This document shows positions 50,501 to 60,009 of a stretch of 60,009 nt of DNA, piece after piece. The position numbers and the translations under genes are program-made. Source of the DNA: Plantago elongata (lineage: Eukaryota > Streptophyta > Magnoliopsida > Lamiales > Plantaginaceae); the NCBI GenBank assembly GCA_036897095.1, contig JAYMSP010000295.1:1-60009 (forward strand). Reading direction: 5' to 3'. Positions within the stretch are counted from its first letter, which is position 1. The number at the start of each line of letters is the position of its first letter. The notes under the pieces are model-generated. The model saw only the letters and a program-made list of their open reading frames with translations, searched no databases and was not told the DNA's origin.

Positions 50501-53500
50501 GAACTTGCTGTTTAAAATGCCTTTACAATAAGGGAACATATTTGTTGTGGTATAGCACTTGGACCTGCTTCCAGCTGATGCTTTTGTATAAACCTTACAA
50601 GTGGTATGATGTCCAAATGATTATCTCTATCTTATTAAAATTGTACAATAAATACATAATCTTTAAAACTATAACATATATATGAAGCAATATGTTGTAG
50701 AAAGTAGAAACTAGAAACAAATCTAAGAATGCAAAATTACCTCTTGATAAGTAAAGCTATTTCACTTTTAGAGTCTTATACAATAAATCACTTTACAAAT
50801 CTATAAATACAATCTGCTCCAAACTAATGCAAATGAATTCAACTATTATTATTCTACATGAAAATTTCAACATGTTAGAATATGGACGTATGGGCATGTA
50901 GTAAGACATAGAAAGAACATAAACCAATATACTACATGTATGGGGCAAGTAGTCATACACAACTTTTGGATAGGTGAAGACTGAAGTAGTGAAGTAGGGA
51001 AGAAGGGTTTTGGCGGGGATAAGAGGACGGAATGAAATGGTGGTAATGGAAGTCTTTTAAACATAAGTCAAACTTGTAATGTTTGGTAATATTTTTCAAT
51101 GGGCAAATAGTCTTTTTACATCAGCCAATGTTGTCATGTTTGAGAAAATCATTATTAAGGTTAAACAAAGGGCAAATAGGAATCTTAAACAAAAGTCAAA
51201 CTTGTAAGTTGTAACAGTGTTATGGACCTAGCTGTAAATTATGAAACAATTAAGTACGTTAGCGAAAACAGGTCATCTAAAAAGGTAGATGTAAAAAGTG
51301 TACACAAAATTGAAGGTGATAATGGTGGAAGCTAGACTATATGTTTCGACATATCTTCTGCTATTCATAGTTTGGAAGTTATATATTGGCGTGGGGTAAT
51401 GGACTCTTACAGTGAATGCCTATATGCACGTGTTAGGATAACATACCCATAAACTGCTTTAATTACACATTGTGAGTTTTTCATGTATACAGTATTTCCG
51501 GGACACTTAATCTACTGTTATGGTGCATAAAGTTTATATCTGCAAACTGCAGGATCGGCTGAAAGTATATCTTGCTCCATTTTTGTATGGCATGCGCTAC
51601 ACATCTTTTGGTCGCCATTTCACCAAATTGGATAAGCTGCAAGGGGTTAGTTGAATTGACCATATGCTTATCCTTTCTATTTTCTTCCTCGACAATTGCA
51701 ATTTTGTTCTTCTCTGTATGAATCAAAATAATACTACGAAGAAATTGAAGAAAAAGAATAATATATTGATTTAGGTTTTCCTCATCAAATTCATATGAGG
51801 TGTTGATACTTGATACTCGTATGTTCTTCTGCTTTCAATTTCTATTCCTATTATTCTGGTTTTGTGCTTCTGAATTATTCCAGATACTGCCCAATGCTTA
51901 GTTGGTTATAAAACTATCTTGCTTTGTCTAAATTTGTTAATGCTGAAGAAAAAAAAAGTGAGTTTCGATTCAGGTGCATTAGGCCATTAGCGTGGTTAAC
52001 AAATTTCCACTCATTCGTTTTGAATGGCTTGAGGGATGGTGCTGTCCCTGATTATATTGTCATGAAGTGATGCTATTTTTGATAAAATTTGTCATCTTTT
52101 GAAATAACTTGGCCTAATATCGTGCAAACACTCTTACTTCTCTGGCTTATCCTGCCCGCATCTATGCTTTGGTTGTCATATTTTCTACTTTCTGGTATTT
52201 ACGTGGTGGTGTAATATCATGTTGCAGCTAGTTGATATGCTCCATTGATTATTTTGTTGTGAAGTGATGCTCTTTTTGATTAATTTTGTTATCTTTTTAA
52301 ATAACTTGGCTTGGCATCGTGCAAACACTTTTACTTCTCTGGCTTATCCTGCCACATCTATGCTTTGGTTGTCATGTTTTCTACTTCCTGGTAGTTATGT
52401 GATGGTGTAATTTAATGTTGCAGATAGTTGATATGCTCCATTGCTACATTCAAGATGGTGACATGGTAATTACTTTGTTTGATTTCTATTGATGACAAAT
52501 TGCAGGTTTCCTTTGGTTTTATCTGTTAGCATTTTCTTTCTTCTATACCTTTTCTGTCCCTTACACCCCAGTTGCATCACATGAACTCTTGGATACAATT
52601 ATCAACAATCAGTCAATGTGTGACCCATATTTTGGTTATTGGGTATAGACTCTAGGCTTTCTCTCAACGGTGAAGCGTCTTACCAATTGAGTTGCGTTTT
52701 GTTGTCCTCAATGTTTATTACATTAAATTGAGAAAGCTGATGCCTTCTAAGGAAAAGCTGTGTGATGGTTTGAAAATTCCTGTCCTCTTACGTGGTATTT
52801 TTACTTGGAAAATAAGAAACACTCGGGGGTATATTCTCTTCAAGTATTTATTAATAAGACTTAAAATATGTTATCTGGTTTTTCTGTAGTAAGCTGCAGA
52901 GGGCTTTTGCATAATTTGTTATGTCTCTTTGAAGGACTTTTTGCTTATTACACATGCACATTTATGGTTTCTGTACGCTGCTCTTACCTATCATGGTAAT
53001 TCATTGTGCACTTTTTATTTATTTATTTATTTATTTATTTACATGTCCTTCTTGGCATGCTTCCACACATCATAATCACCTACCTGGTGCACAGTCATTG
53101 ATGATCACTTAAGTTTACATTCTTCTTCTTCTTAGGTCCGAATTGTTCTAAATTACCCTGATGCTCAGAATAATTTTTCAATTGTTTTGTTTACTCCCTT
53201 TAGCCAGTTTAATTCTTGTTCCTTTTTGTCAGATGGTGGATTTTTGTTGCGGTTCGAATGATTTTAGCGTCTTATTGAAAAAGAAGCTTGATGAAGTGGG
53301 AAAGACGTGTTCGTTTAAAAATTATGACATCTTACAAGCTAAGGTGAGCCTTTTTTTATTTTAAATACTAATAAATTGATTCAAGCTAAACTATTGGGGA
53401 CCTTATCTGATATCTTCATGCCTCTGCTTGAGTGATGCATTATTTATGTAATTTTACTCATTGCATTGGGTTTTAATCTTTACCATACTTGACCTTGAGT

Positions 53501-56500
53501 TCTGCTTTTTCTTATGTCTTCATGTCTCAGTTTTTTTGCATGATAGGAACTTCCATGACTTTGTTGTATGTTATGTGAACCGTCTTTTGTTATCATTCTT
53601 GTCTCCCTCTCTTTCCTATATCTCAATCCACACTCCTGTCACACGTTGTGAATGGGTTTCATTGGTTCTTGTGAGATTTTGGAGTATCCTTGATTGTCTT
53701 TCAGTTTCTTGGTTCACTCACCTGTATTATACTGCCTGCTGTGCTGCTTGGTGGTTTGCACTCCTGGGTTGTACCATACAATTTGATTTTAGTTCTACAA
53801 AGTTCATAAAATTAGAGAAAGTTAATGATTGCAAACTAGTACGATGGACTAATATGAATTTCCAAATATAAGAGCCCTAATTCAACTATAATATGAAATA
53901 TAACCCAAATACTTAATAACATTATAATTACTACTAAACGGTGTTTGTACCTGAACAAATGATGTGTGGTATTTAATTGTCTCTCTTACATCTTACATTA
54001 TAATTACTACTAAACGGTGTTTGTCCCGGAACATATTATGTTAAGACTGGAACATATATTGTTTGGACCTAATCTAGTCTAGTACTCCCCTTGTTTTGCT
54101 AATCTAGTCTAGTATTCCAATTATGGGTGTCATGCTAATCTTGTCCGGTTCTAAACATCGTAAAAAAGTACACCCCACTAGCTCAATTGTCTCTCTTACT
54201 TTTTCCATTCTTATCCTTATATTTCTTCTCTCTCATACTTTATCAATTCTTTATCATTTCTCGCTCCAACAACAACAAACAATAAACAATTGTATTTCTT
54301 AAAAAAGGCGCCTAAAAGAAATCGGGCTAGATTGCCGGGTTGGAGAGAGTAAATAATATATAAAAAGATACTACTTCCTCCGTTGCGGGAATAGCTTCCC
54401 ATTTACTGGGTGGAAAAAAAAAGGTATGTATTACTTTCAATAAAATGGTACTAGTGAGTCCTTTCAAATTGTTTTTTAAAGTTGGAAGTTTGATAAAATA
54501 ATGTTAGTGTGCTTACTTTTGAGTATATTTAATGTTAAACTTGGATGAAATGATTGCCAAAAAGGAGAAATAGGAAGTTTGTTTTTTGGGACACAAAAAA
54601 AAAAAAGGCAAAATGGGAAGCTACTCCCGGGACGGAGGAAGTACTAATTAATATCTTAATACTAGATGACAACAAAGCGCAACTCAGTTGGTAAGTCACT
54701 TCAGCTCCAACCAATGGGTCCGGGGTTCGAGTAACCCCTTTGGCGTTTCAAAAAAATAAATAAATCCTAATACTAGAATATTCTTCTTTATTTCCATCAC
54801 TTAAGGCCTGGAGGTTTTCTTCGGTCAATTGAAGACTGAGTTTGGGAGGTGGATTTACATTGGTAACCGTGGTTGAGTAAGATTAATATTGGACAATGAA
54901 ATTTCTGAAGAAATGCAACGCTTTGTTTAAGTTGATATTATAGTGCCTGGTAATGAACTTAATAGACATTGGTGTTAAAGCTTCATTGATATTTTCATTC
55001 GACACTACAACAGTTTTTTTTCCTAGTTCTATGATGATAACATATATCCTTGTTTGAATTATTTGGTTCAAGTTAGGAGTCGTGGACGGGGTAATATATG
55101 ATAGACATGTTTATGCGAACAAATTGTAAATTCTGCAGATTTAACCAAATTGTTTTGTTCTTTACACTAGATTCGTTTCAATGTCTGTTTTCTGCAGGAT
55201 GATTTTTGTTTTGAGAGGAGGGATTGGGATACTGTACAACGAGATGAGTTGCCAGAGGGATCAAGGCTGGTGAGCACAAGTTGCACTGGGCCTCACTAAT
55301 TTCTTGCTTGTCATATTAATTGCAATATTTCTTTTGTTCCGGTAGATTATGGGGTTGAACCCACCTTTCGGTGTAAATGCTGCTCTTGCCAACAAATTCA
55401 TAAACAAAGCCCTCCAGTTCAAACCTAAATTACTAATACTCATTGTTCCACGTGAGACCCAAAGGTATGGTTATGGCTTTCACCAAAGCTTGTGATGAAG
55501 TTTAGAGATGAAAATTATTTTTGGCAATTTGGAGGTTGAATATTGTTATGTTTTGTTTCACCGAGCAGGTTAGATGCAAAAAGATCACGATACAATCTGA
55601 TTTGGGAAGATGATCAGATGTTAGCTGGGAAAGTAAGTTGCTTATTGTAAAATTTAATCATTATCTCAGTGAACTTACTCTATAAACTCATGGCTAACCT
55701 AGTTTCCTATTTCCTCAAATTGTTATTTTATTTCCAGGCTTTTTATCTACCTGGATCTGTTGATGTAAATAATAAACAAATTGAAGATTGGAATGTGAAT
55801 GCACCAGTACTCTATCTTTGGAGTTCTCCTGACTGGACGCAAACACACAAGGCTATTGCTGAACAACATGGGCACCCTGCGTCCTGGAGAAAGTGTAAAT
55901 TGAATGACAATCAGGTCCCCAATAAGTCTGAAGAACTTTATAATCTTGATAAAGCTAAGAAGCCAGTTGAAGATGAGCATCCAAATGAGCAAGTGAACCA
56001 GAGTAAAGGATGTAAGGAAATTAGAGGCCACCAAGAAAGCTTGCCGCAGGATACTGAGTTGAAGAACAATCATGTACAGTCAGGCAATCCGTCTGAGTTG
56101 AATATGAAGAATTCTGACGATAGAAGGATAAACAAAAGGAAAAGAGAATCAGAAAAGAAAGCCTTGGAGGAAATATCAGCAACCAAACGTCCTGCCCCAA
56201 ACCATGCAACAAAAAGTTCACCTGGGCCAGTATCGACAACCAAACATCCTGCACCAGAGCATTCAAAAAAAGTCAGTTCACCTGGGCCGTACTCATCTAG
56301 ACATATACAGAGACAATCGCCACTTGTTCATTCCAGGAGTGAGCGTTCTGTATCGGCTTATGAATCTCCTAAATGGACTGCGGATACCCATTCATCAAGA
56401 CATTATCTTGAAAGAGAATCATCATGTGTTCCAAATAGGAATGATGATCACAATAGGACCTTCCCAACGCCTCTTTCATATTCTCAGTCAGCAGAAGATG

Positions 56501-56988
56501 ATATGGATGTGGTAAGAAGATATGCAAGGACAGGTGGGGAATCATTTCCAAATGCACCCAACAGATACATACAGAGTCCCGATAGTGATTATCCACGGAG
56601 CATGTACGCACATAGTCCCATTCCTGAGGTCTATAGTTACAGGGCATCAAGTGACCGATATGTGGGATATCAGGACATAATGGGTGCTACTCCATCTGGA
56701 CCAAATCCGTGGAGTCAAAGATCATCGGAATACCTTTCATATCTCTCTCCACGTGGACCAAATCCTGCTGTCACTCACTCTATGCATGGGAGTGCAACAA
56801 CATCTGCAATGCAGCGCTATGCTCCTCGCTTGGATGAAATGAGTCATGTTCGGCCTCGAGTTGGTAATGTTCATCCTTACCATCCTCCCGTTCCAAGGCC
56901 TGGACCTCAGAACGGACCTTTAGGCTTTGCTCCGGGGCCCTACCATCCCTACTCATATCATAACTCCTCGGGCTGGCTTGATGAGTAG
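44522..56988 (+). CDS. EDM2: EDM2-type PHD-finger chromatin regulator
   Basis: Eighteen exons: 44522-44928, 45009-45102, 45484-45537, 45636-45781, 48049-48145, 48260-48364, 48641-48888, 48974-49069, 49159-49638, 49886-50027, 50105-50206, 51553-51645, 52424-52465, 53233-53343, 55198-55269, 55346-55464, 55569-55632, 55738-56988. They total 3723 nt, 1240 aa, near the roughly 1300 aa of Arabidopsis EDM2. Order: acidic N-terminus (MDSSDDEGEA); tandem PHD-type zinc fingers at about aa 220-385 (CAICDNGGHIYLCEGKC, CFSCGE, CGHFFHAHC, CYVCNE, CRRCPRAYHRKC); lysine-rich linker; a methyltransferase-like fold at about aa 655-860 with VDFCCGSNDFS (motif I-like) and LNPPFG (motif IV-like); NLS-like KRKRESEKK; a Ser/Pro/Tyr-rich tail. 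In Arabidopsis EDM2 is nuclear, reads histone marks, and with ASI1/AIPP1 controls polyadenylation of genes carrying intronic heterochromatin, including RPP7 and IBM1. All junction phases close. Introns 4 (2.3 kb), 11 (1.3 kb) and 14 (1.9 kb) are the largest and carry repeats. Confidence 0.94.
47641..47810. mobile_element. Short MITE with ~50-bp inverted ends, EDM2 intron 4
   Basis: The left arm ACTTTTGCGAGAGGCC…TCTCGGAGAGACC and the right arm (reverse: AACTTTTGCGACAGACC…TCTCGGAGAGACC) match over about 50 bp, continuing to CATCAAACATCATAT and CAAACATCACATAT. The total is about 170 bp. No clear target duplication was found, so the superfamily is undecided. Confidence 0.7.
52051..52443. repeat. 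197-bp tandem duplication spanning an EDM2 splice acceptor
   Basis: 52051-52247 and 52248-52443 are head-to-tail copies, about 88 percent identical by eye. Each ends with TTGCAG and then (A/C)TAGTTGATATGCTCCATTG. The second copy supplies the acceptor and first bases of EDM2 exon 13; in the first copy the same exon start runs into a TGA at the duplication junction. Confidence 0.9.
52670..52712 (-). mobile_element. Truncated tRNA-derived SINE, EDM2 intron 13
   Basis: Read on the minus strand it begins GACAACAAAACGCAACTCAA, then TTGGTAAGACGCTTCA, which matches the 5' half of the other SINE copies. The B-box half is missing. Confidence 0.5.
53013..53041. repeat. (TTTA)n microsatellite
   Basis: About seven TTTA units in EDM2 intron 13. 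Confidence 0.85.
53920..54030. repeat. Short direct duplication, EDM2 intron 14
   Basis: ACATTATAATTACTACTAAA followed by CGGTGTTTGT occurs twice with a spacing of about 75 bp. It is a local duplication without coding content. Confidence 0.8.
54371..54644. mobile_element. Stowaway MITE, EDM2 intron 14
   Basis: This 274-bp element is flanked by TA (54369-54370 and 54645-54646). The left end is CTACTTCCTCCGTTGCGGGA and the right end read in reverse is GTACTTCCTCCGTCCCGGGA; both are followed by TAGCTTCCCATTT. These are textbook Stowaway termini and target site. Confidence 0.85.
54667..54767 (+). mobile_element. Short tRNA-derived SINE, EDM2 intron 14
   Basis: This 101-bp element has an A-box-like GCGCAACTCAGTTGGTAAG and a B-box-like GGGGTTCGAGTAA, and ends GGCGTTTCAAAAAAATAAAT. 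It is flanked by a perfect 10-bp target duplication, TAATACTAGA (54657-54666 and 54768-54777). It lies about 20 bp after the Stowaway element. Confidence 0.85.
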
Positions 56989-57765
56989 ATTTTCTACTCC
57001 ATGCTGAGTTGGCACTTCTAGGATTTATTATTTTCAACTTTGCTTGAAGTTGTGAATTGTGGATCCTGAATGATAATGATGTGCTACGTATCGATATGGA
57101 TGGGGGAATACTTGTTAGATTTGTATTATGATATGCTCTTTGTTCAAAACATATCTTCTACTTGGAAATATTAGAACTAAAATCAAATGTTTGAATTTTC
57201 AGTAATTAATTTGTCAAATGAATTTAAATAATAAATAAATTAAAGGATGAACCGGAACCGGAACCGGAACTGAATGTGCCGTGCTCGGGTCGGGTCTCAT
57301 AATTGGGTGTGAATCCGTACCCAATCGACTCAGAGTGTCCTTCAAGGGTAGGGTTCTCACATGCTTTATGTTCATTATTACAACGATAAAGAATAAAAGA
57401 ATTGAAAATTATGTACAAATAACTAAATTAACTTATCCATACATTTAAATAAGATAGTTTATGGTGATGTATGATTTATCCCATCGAAATTGTAAGTATT
57501 TAGAAAGGATTCACTAATATTGAAGAACATATAAAAAATAATAATAATGCGCAAATCAGTAAATTATATGAGAGTTTACGCGGTTCGACCAAGTATGCCT
57601 ATGTCGACGGAGAATATTTGATATCTTATTCAGATTATTTAGGTACTTATAACATAAATATTGGATAATGTCCATGTAGTAAATGCATAGGTTAGCTATC
57701 CTTCAACATTAATGACATTTTTCTGTTATAGTTATTCTAAGCTGCCCCTTCTTCGAGGACCATCT
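56989..57765. other. EDM2 3' flank
   Basis: The first few hundred bases should hold the EDM2 3'UTR. A short GGAACC repeat lies at 57250-57271. No gene was recognised. Confidence 0.45.
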
Positions 57766-58643
57766 TGAGTAGGTCTGTAAATGAGTCGAGTTTTTCTCGA
57801 GTAGCTCGAGCTCGACTCAATACTCAAATAATCGAGTTTGAATTCGAGTATGTATTATAGATTGATCAATTAAACGAGCCGAGTTCAAATATGTATATAT
57901 ATACACACACACTTACTAATAATATTCTCTCCATTCCACCCGGTAGAAGTGAATTCACATGTGATTTTACTATTTTAAACTCATTATTAACAACATATTA
58001 CATTTTTTTTTAAAGCGTGTAAAATAATATTGTTTCTTGTTTCATTATTAACGGAACGGAGGGCGGTGGATAAGTAAAACCATAAACCCAATTACCCATC
58101 CATTCAGCAGCTTCTTCTTCCAGTTCATTAGATCGTCTTCTTCTTCTCCCATTACTCATTTGCACTGGTCTTCTTCTTCTTCCTCCAAGTTCTAACTAAA
58201 CTCAGCCATCTTCTTCAGCGCTTTTGGATACTTCACGCCACCTCCCCAACCGTTAACCACTGACGGGCGACGGGATATGTAAATCCCCCAAGTCGGGATT
58301 TGTGTCCAATTCGAATTCGGGATCTGTAACTTGTGTTATCAAATTGGTGAATTGTGATGTCAAATTTGTATTTCTTATATGCAAGTTGCTGAAAATTCGT
58401 GCAGGAACTCGATCTTTCAAAATTTGGAACCATATTACTATGGCAATTTTCGAGCTAACGAGTCGAGTATCTTCGAGCTTGGTAATTTTCGAGCTCACGA
58501 GCCAGCTCGAAATGAAAAAATGTATGTTGAGCTCGAACTCAAGCCCAATAGGTGAAGCTCGGTCGAGCCCATGTATTTTAATGCTACACGAGCTGGGCCT
58601 TATGAAAGCTCGCCTCGGCTCGACTCGTTTACATGCCTACTCT
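57766..58643. mobile_element. CTCGAG-rich DNA-transposon-like element
   Basis: The left end (GAGTAGGTCTGTAAATGAGT) and the right end in reverse (GAGTAGGCATGTAAACGAGT) are inverted, and both continue into CGAG-rich subterminal sequence (CTCGAGTAGCTCGAGCTCG; GAGCTCACGAGCCAGCTCG). The GTAAACGAG…CGAGC arrangement is common at ends of non-autonomous hAT-like elements. About 880 bp. No target duplication was confirmed. A diverged Stowaway-like pair (57930 and 58060) may be nested inside. Confidence 0.55.
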
Positions 58644-58647
58644 TCAA

Positions 58648-58893
58648 GAGGTTCGATGCCTCCCTCGAGATCCCTGTCGAAAGATGGAAGGCAGTCCCAA
58701 GGCTTCTTCCCTTGGCGCTCAGAATGGCCTTGAGGGTGGCCTCGGCCTTTGATGCCTCGAGAGCGTGTAGATTTTCCATTTCGAACTGCTTCCGAGTCTT
58801 GTTGATACCACTATATATCCTATGTTGGGCCTCGGTTCGTATTTGACTCATCACTTTGGTTGATCGATCTGTCAGAATGTGCATGTGAATCAC
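58648..58893 (-). other. Unidentified open frame beside the CGAG element
   Basis: A minus-strand frame of about 80 codons contains RTEAQHRIYSGINKTRK and EASKAEATLKAILSAKG, with higher GC than its surroundings. I do not recognise it. It abuts the CGAG-rich element and could be a fragment of a retrotransposon or a captured exon. Whether it is real coding sequence is uncertain. Confidence 0.25.
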
Positions 58894-59554
58894 ACGTTCC
58901 CCTAAAGAATTAATTAAAAAATATATATAAACAATTCAAAGTTCAAACAATAATGAAAATTTTGAAAGATTAGTAGATAATTCAACAATTCAGAAGAAAA
59001 ATGAAATTTCGTTAAGAAAATAAGAAAATGTTAAAAAATAAATAAAAATAAACTAAAAGCAAACAAGATTATGGCTCATTACACGAAGAAGATGAAAATT
59101 TTCAAGAAAATTCGGGAGAAATAAAATCATCAGTAATAAAATAGACAATAATGTTATCGAACTCAACATTAATGACTATAATTAAGAATATGACCGTGAT
59201 GATTAAAATATAAAAGATATACAAGAATATTTAGCATCCCATATCAAATATCCTCACAATTTCAAACTTGACACTCTTTGTATAGAAATTCAAAAATACA
59301 GTCTTAAAATTTTGGTTCCATTTTACCAATGTTTACAATTGTTCTGTTTTTTAAACTTTTTTCTTAAAATATTTTTACAATTTTCTTAACTAATTCTTGG
59401 TGGGCTTGTGTGATGTACGCCAAAGTAACTTTGTTAAATATGACTACGCAATTGAGTATTTTATTTGTATAAGACATATATTAAAGTATATTTTTTATAT
59501 TTTATCTTTAATCACGTGTTAACCTAATATATAAAGTTTTTCAAGATTGATGGA
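58894..59554. other. AT-rich intergenic DNA
   Basis: Very AT-rich sequence in which I see no gene or clear repeat structure. Confidence 0.5.
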
Positions 59555-59555
59555 G

Positions 59556-59640
59556 TACAGGCCCGGCCCAGGGCATGCGCGGGCAGCCCACCTGCACAGG
59601 GCCCCTCAATTTTTGGGGCCCAAGCCCTGGGCCAGGTCCA
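59556..59640. mobile_element. Possible hAT-like element end
   Basis: CAGGCCCGGCCCAGGGCATG, then GGGCCCCTCAATTTTTGGGG, matches the form of the left end of a common plant non-autonomous hAT-type repeat. The rest would extend past the end of the window. Confidence 0.4.
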
Positions 59641-60009
59641 TGTATTGGGCTCCTTTTATTTTCATCTTTATTTTCACCCTCTTTATTCTCAAAAACCCCT
59701 AAATATTCTCCAAACATTCATTAATTAAGTCTCCTTTTTTTTTTTAATGGGCTCCTTTTATTTCCTTGTAAACTATGCTTAATTTTACATGACTTAAATA
59801 ATTTTCATTTACTATTATATTTAAGATAATTAAAGAATTTATAAGTTACACAAAAGATATTGCGTGTTTTCCTAATAAATCAATTGATTATAAAAATTTA
59901 GTAACATACCCGTTACGGGTAGAGTCCAACAATTTTTTTTTGAAAATAATAACATCGTATTTACACTCTACAATGATACAAGAACGATCAAATGGCCTAG
60001 CAAACGATA

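Noticed and set aside
53161..53232. Extra EDM2 coding sequence before exon 14
   Set aside because: The open stretch is intronic; a CAG acceptor at 53230-53232 and homology (MVDFCCG) define the exon start at 53233.
54667..54767. Functional tRNA gene
   Set aside because: The B-box and A-box words are tRNA-like, but the acceptor stem does not close, there is a 3' A-rich tail and a 10-bp target duplication, and the same sequence is repeated elsewhere; SINE is the better call.
56021..56650. Minus-strand and shifted frames across the EDM2 last exon
   Set aside because: They overlap a long in-frame exon with clear EDM2-like composition and have no start context, motifs or splice support.

Overview
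This window is nuclear DNA from a flowering plant, almost certainly a eudicot. It is AT-rich. It holds five recognisable plant genes, four of them split by many GT-AG introns, and the gaps and larger introns are full of short transposon debris: Stowaway-type MITEs, tRNA-derived SINEs, a LINE, Harbinger-like and Mutator-like elements, and a copia-type gag scrap. The mix of MITE end sequences and short SINEs would suit Caryophyllales, but that is a weak impression and no species is claimed.

Layout. Positions 1-3900 are transposon territory: a decayed LINE (302 to about 3290) is split by a 1.48-kb Harbinger-like element (889-2371), followed by a 247-bp MITE (3598-3844). Positions 4742-12130 (minus) hold a nine-exon SHV3/GDPDL-type glycerophosphodiester phosphodiesterase-like gene (759 aa). 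Positions 12131-18043 are intergenic, with SINEs and hAT-like ends. Positions 18044-23147 (plus) hold a 13-exon class I vacuolar Na+,K+/H+ antiporter gene of the NHX3/NHX4 type (514 aa). Positions 23148-27500 hold repeats, an inverted repeat around a His-phosphotransfer-like fragment, and a copia-type gag remnant. Positions 27545-28489 (minus) hold an intronless type I (M-gamma) MADS-box gene. Positions 29441-30254 hold a complete fold-back Mutator-like MITE with a perfect 10-bp target duplication. Positions 32034-40337 (plus) hold a 14-exon fimbrin gene (769 aa) with an extended C-terminal tail. A two-exon GRF-like reading frame lies on the minus strand near 41.2-41.6 kb. Positions 44522-56988 (plus) hold an 18-exon EDM2 gene (1240 aa), preceded by a 5'UTR intron that splits a possible upstream ORF. 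The last 3 kb is again repeat-rich.

The exon models were built by hand from GT-AG sites. In all four spliced genes every junction phase closes and the total length is divisible by three, so the models should be close to right. UTRs and promoters are not resolved. The five genes do not form a pathway: cell-wall assembly, vacuolar ion homeostasis, reproductive transcription control, actin bundling and chromatin/RNA-processing control are simply neighbours.

The most interesting observations are a very short (about 93-104 bp) tRNA-derived SINE family with clean target duplications, the fold-back Mutator-like MITE, the LINE/Harbinger nesting that restores the reading frame when removed in silico, a tandem duplication inside EDM2 that copies a splice acceptor plus the start of an exon, and the transposon load in the introns of EDM2, a gene whose Arabidopsis counterpart controls intronic transposons.
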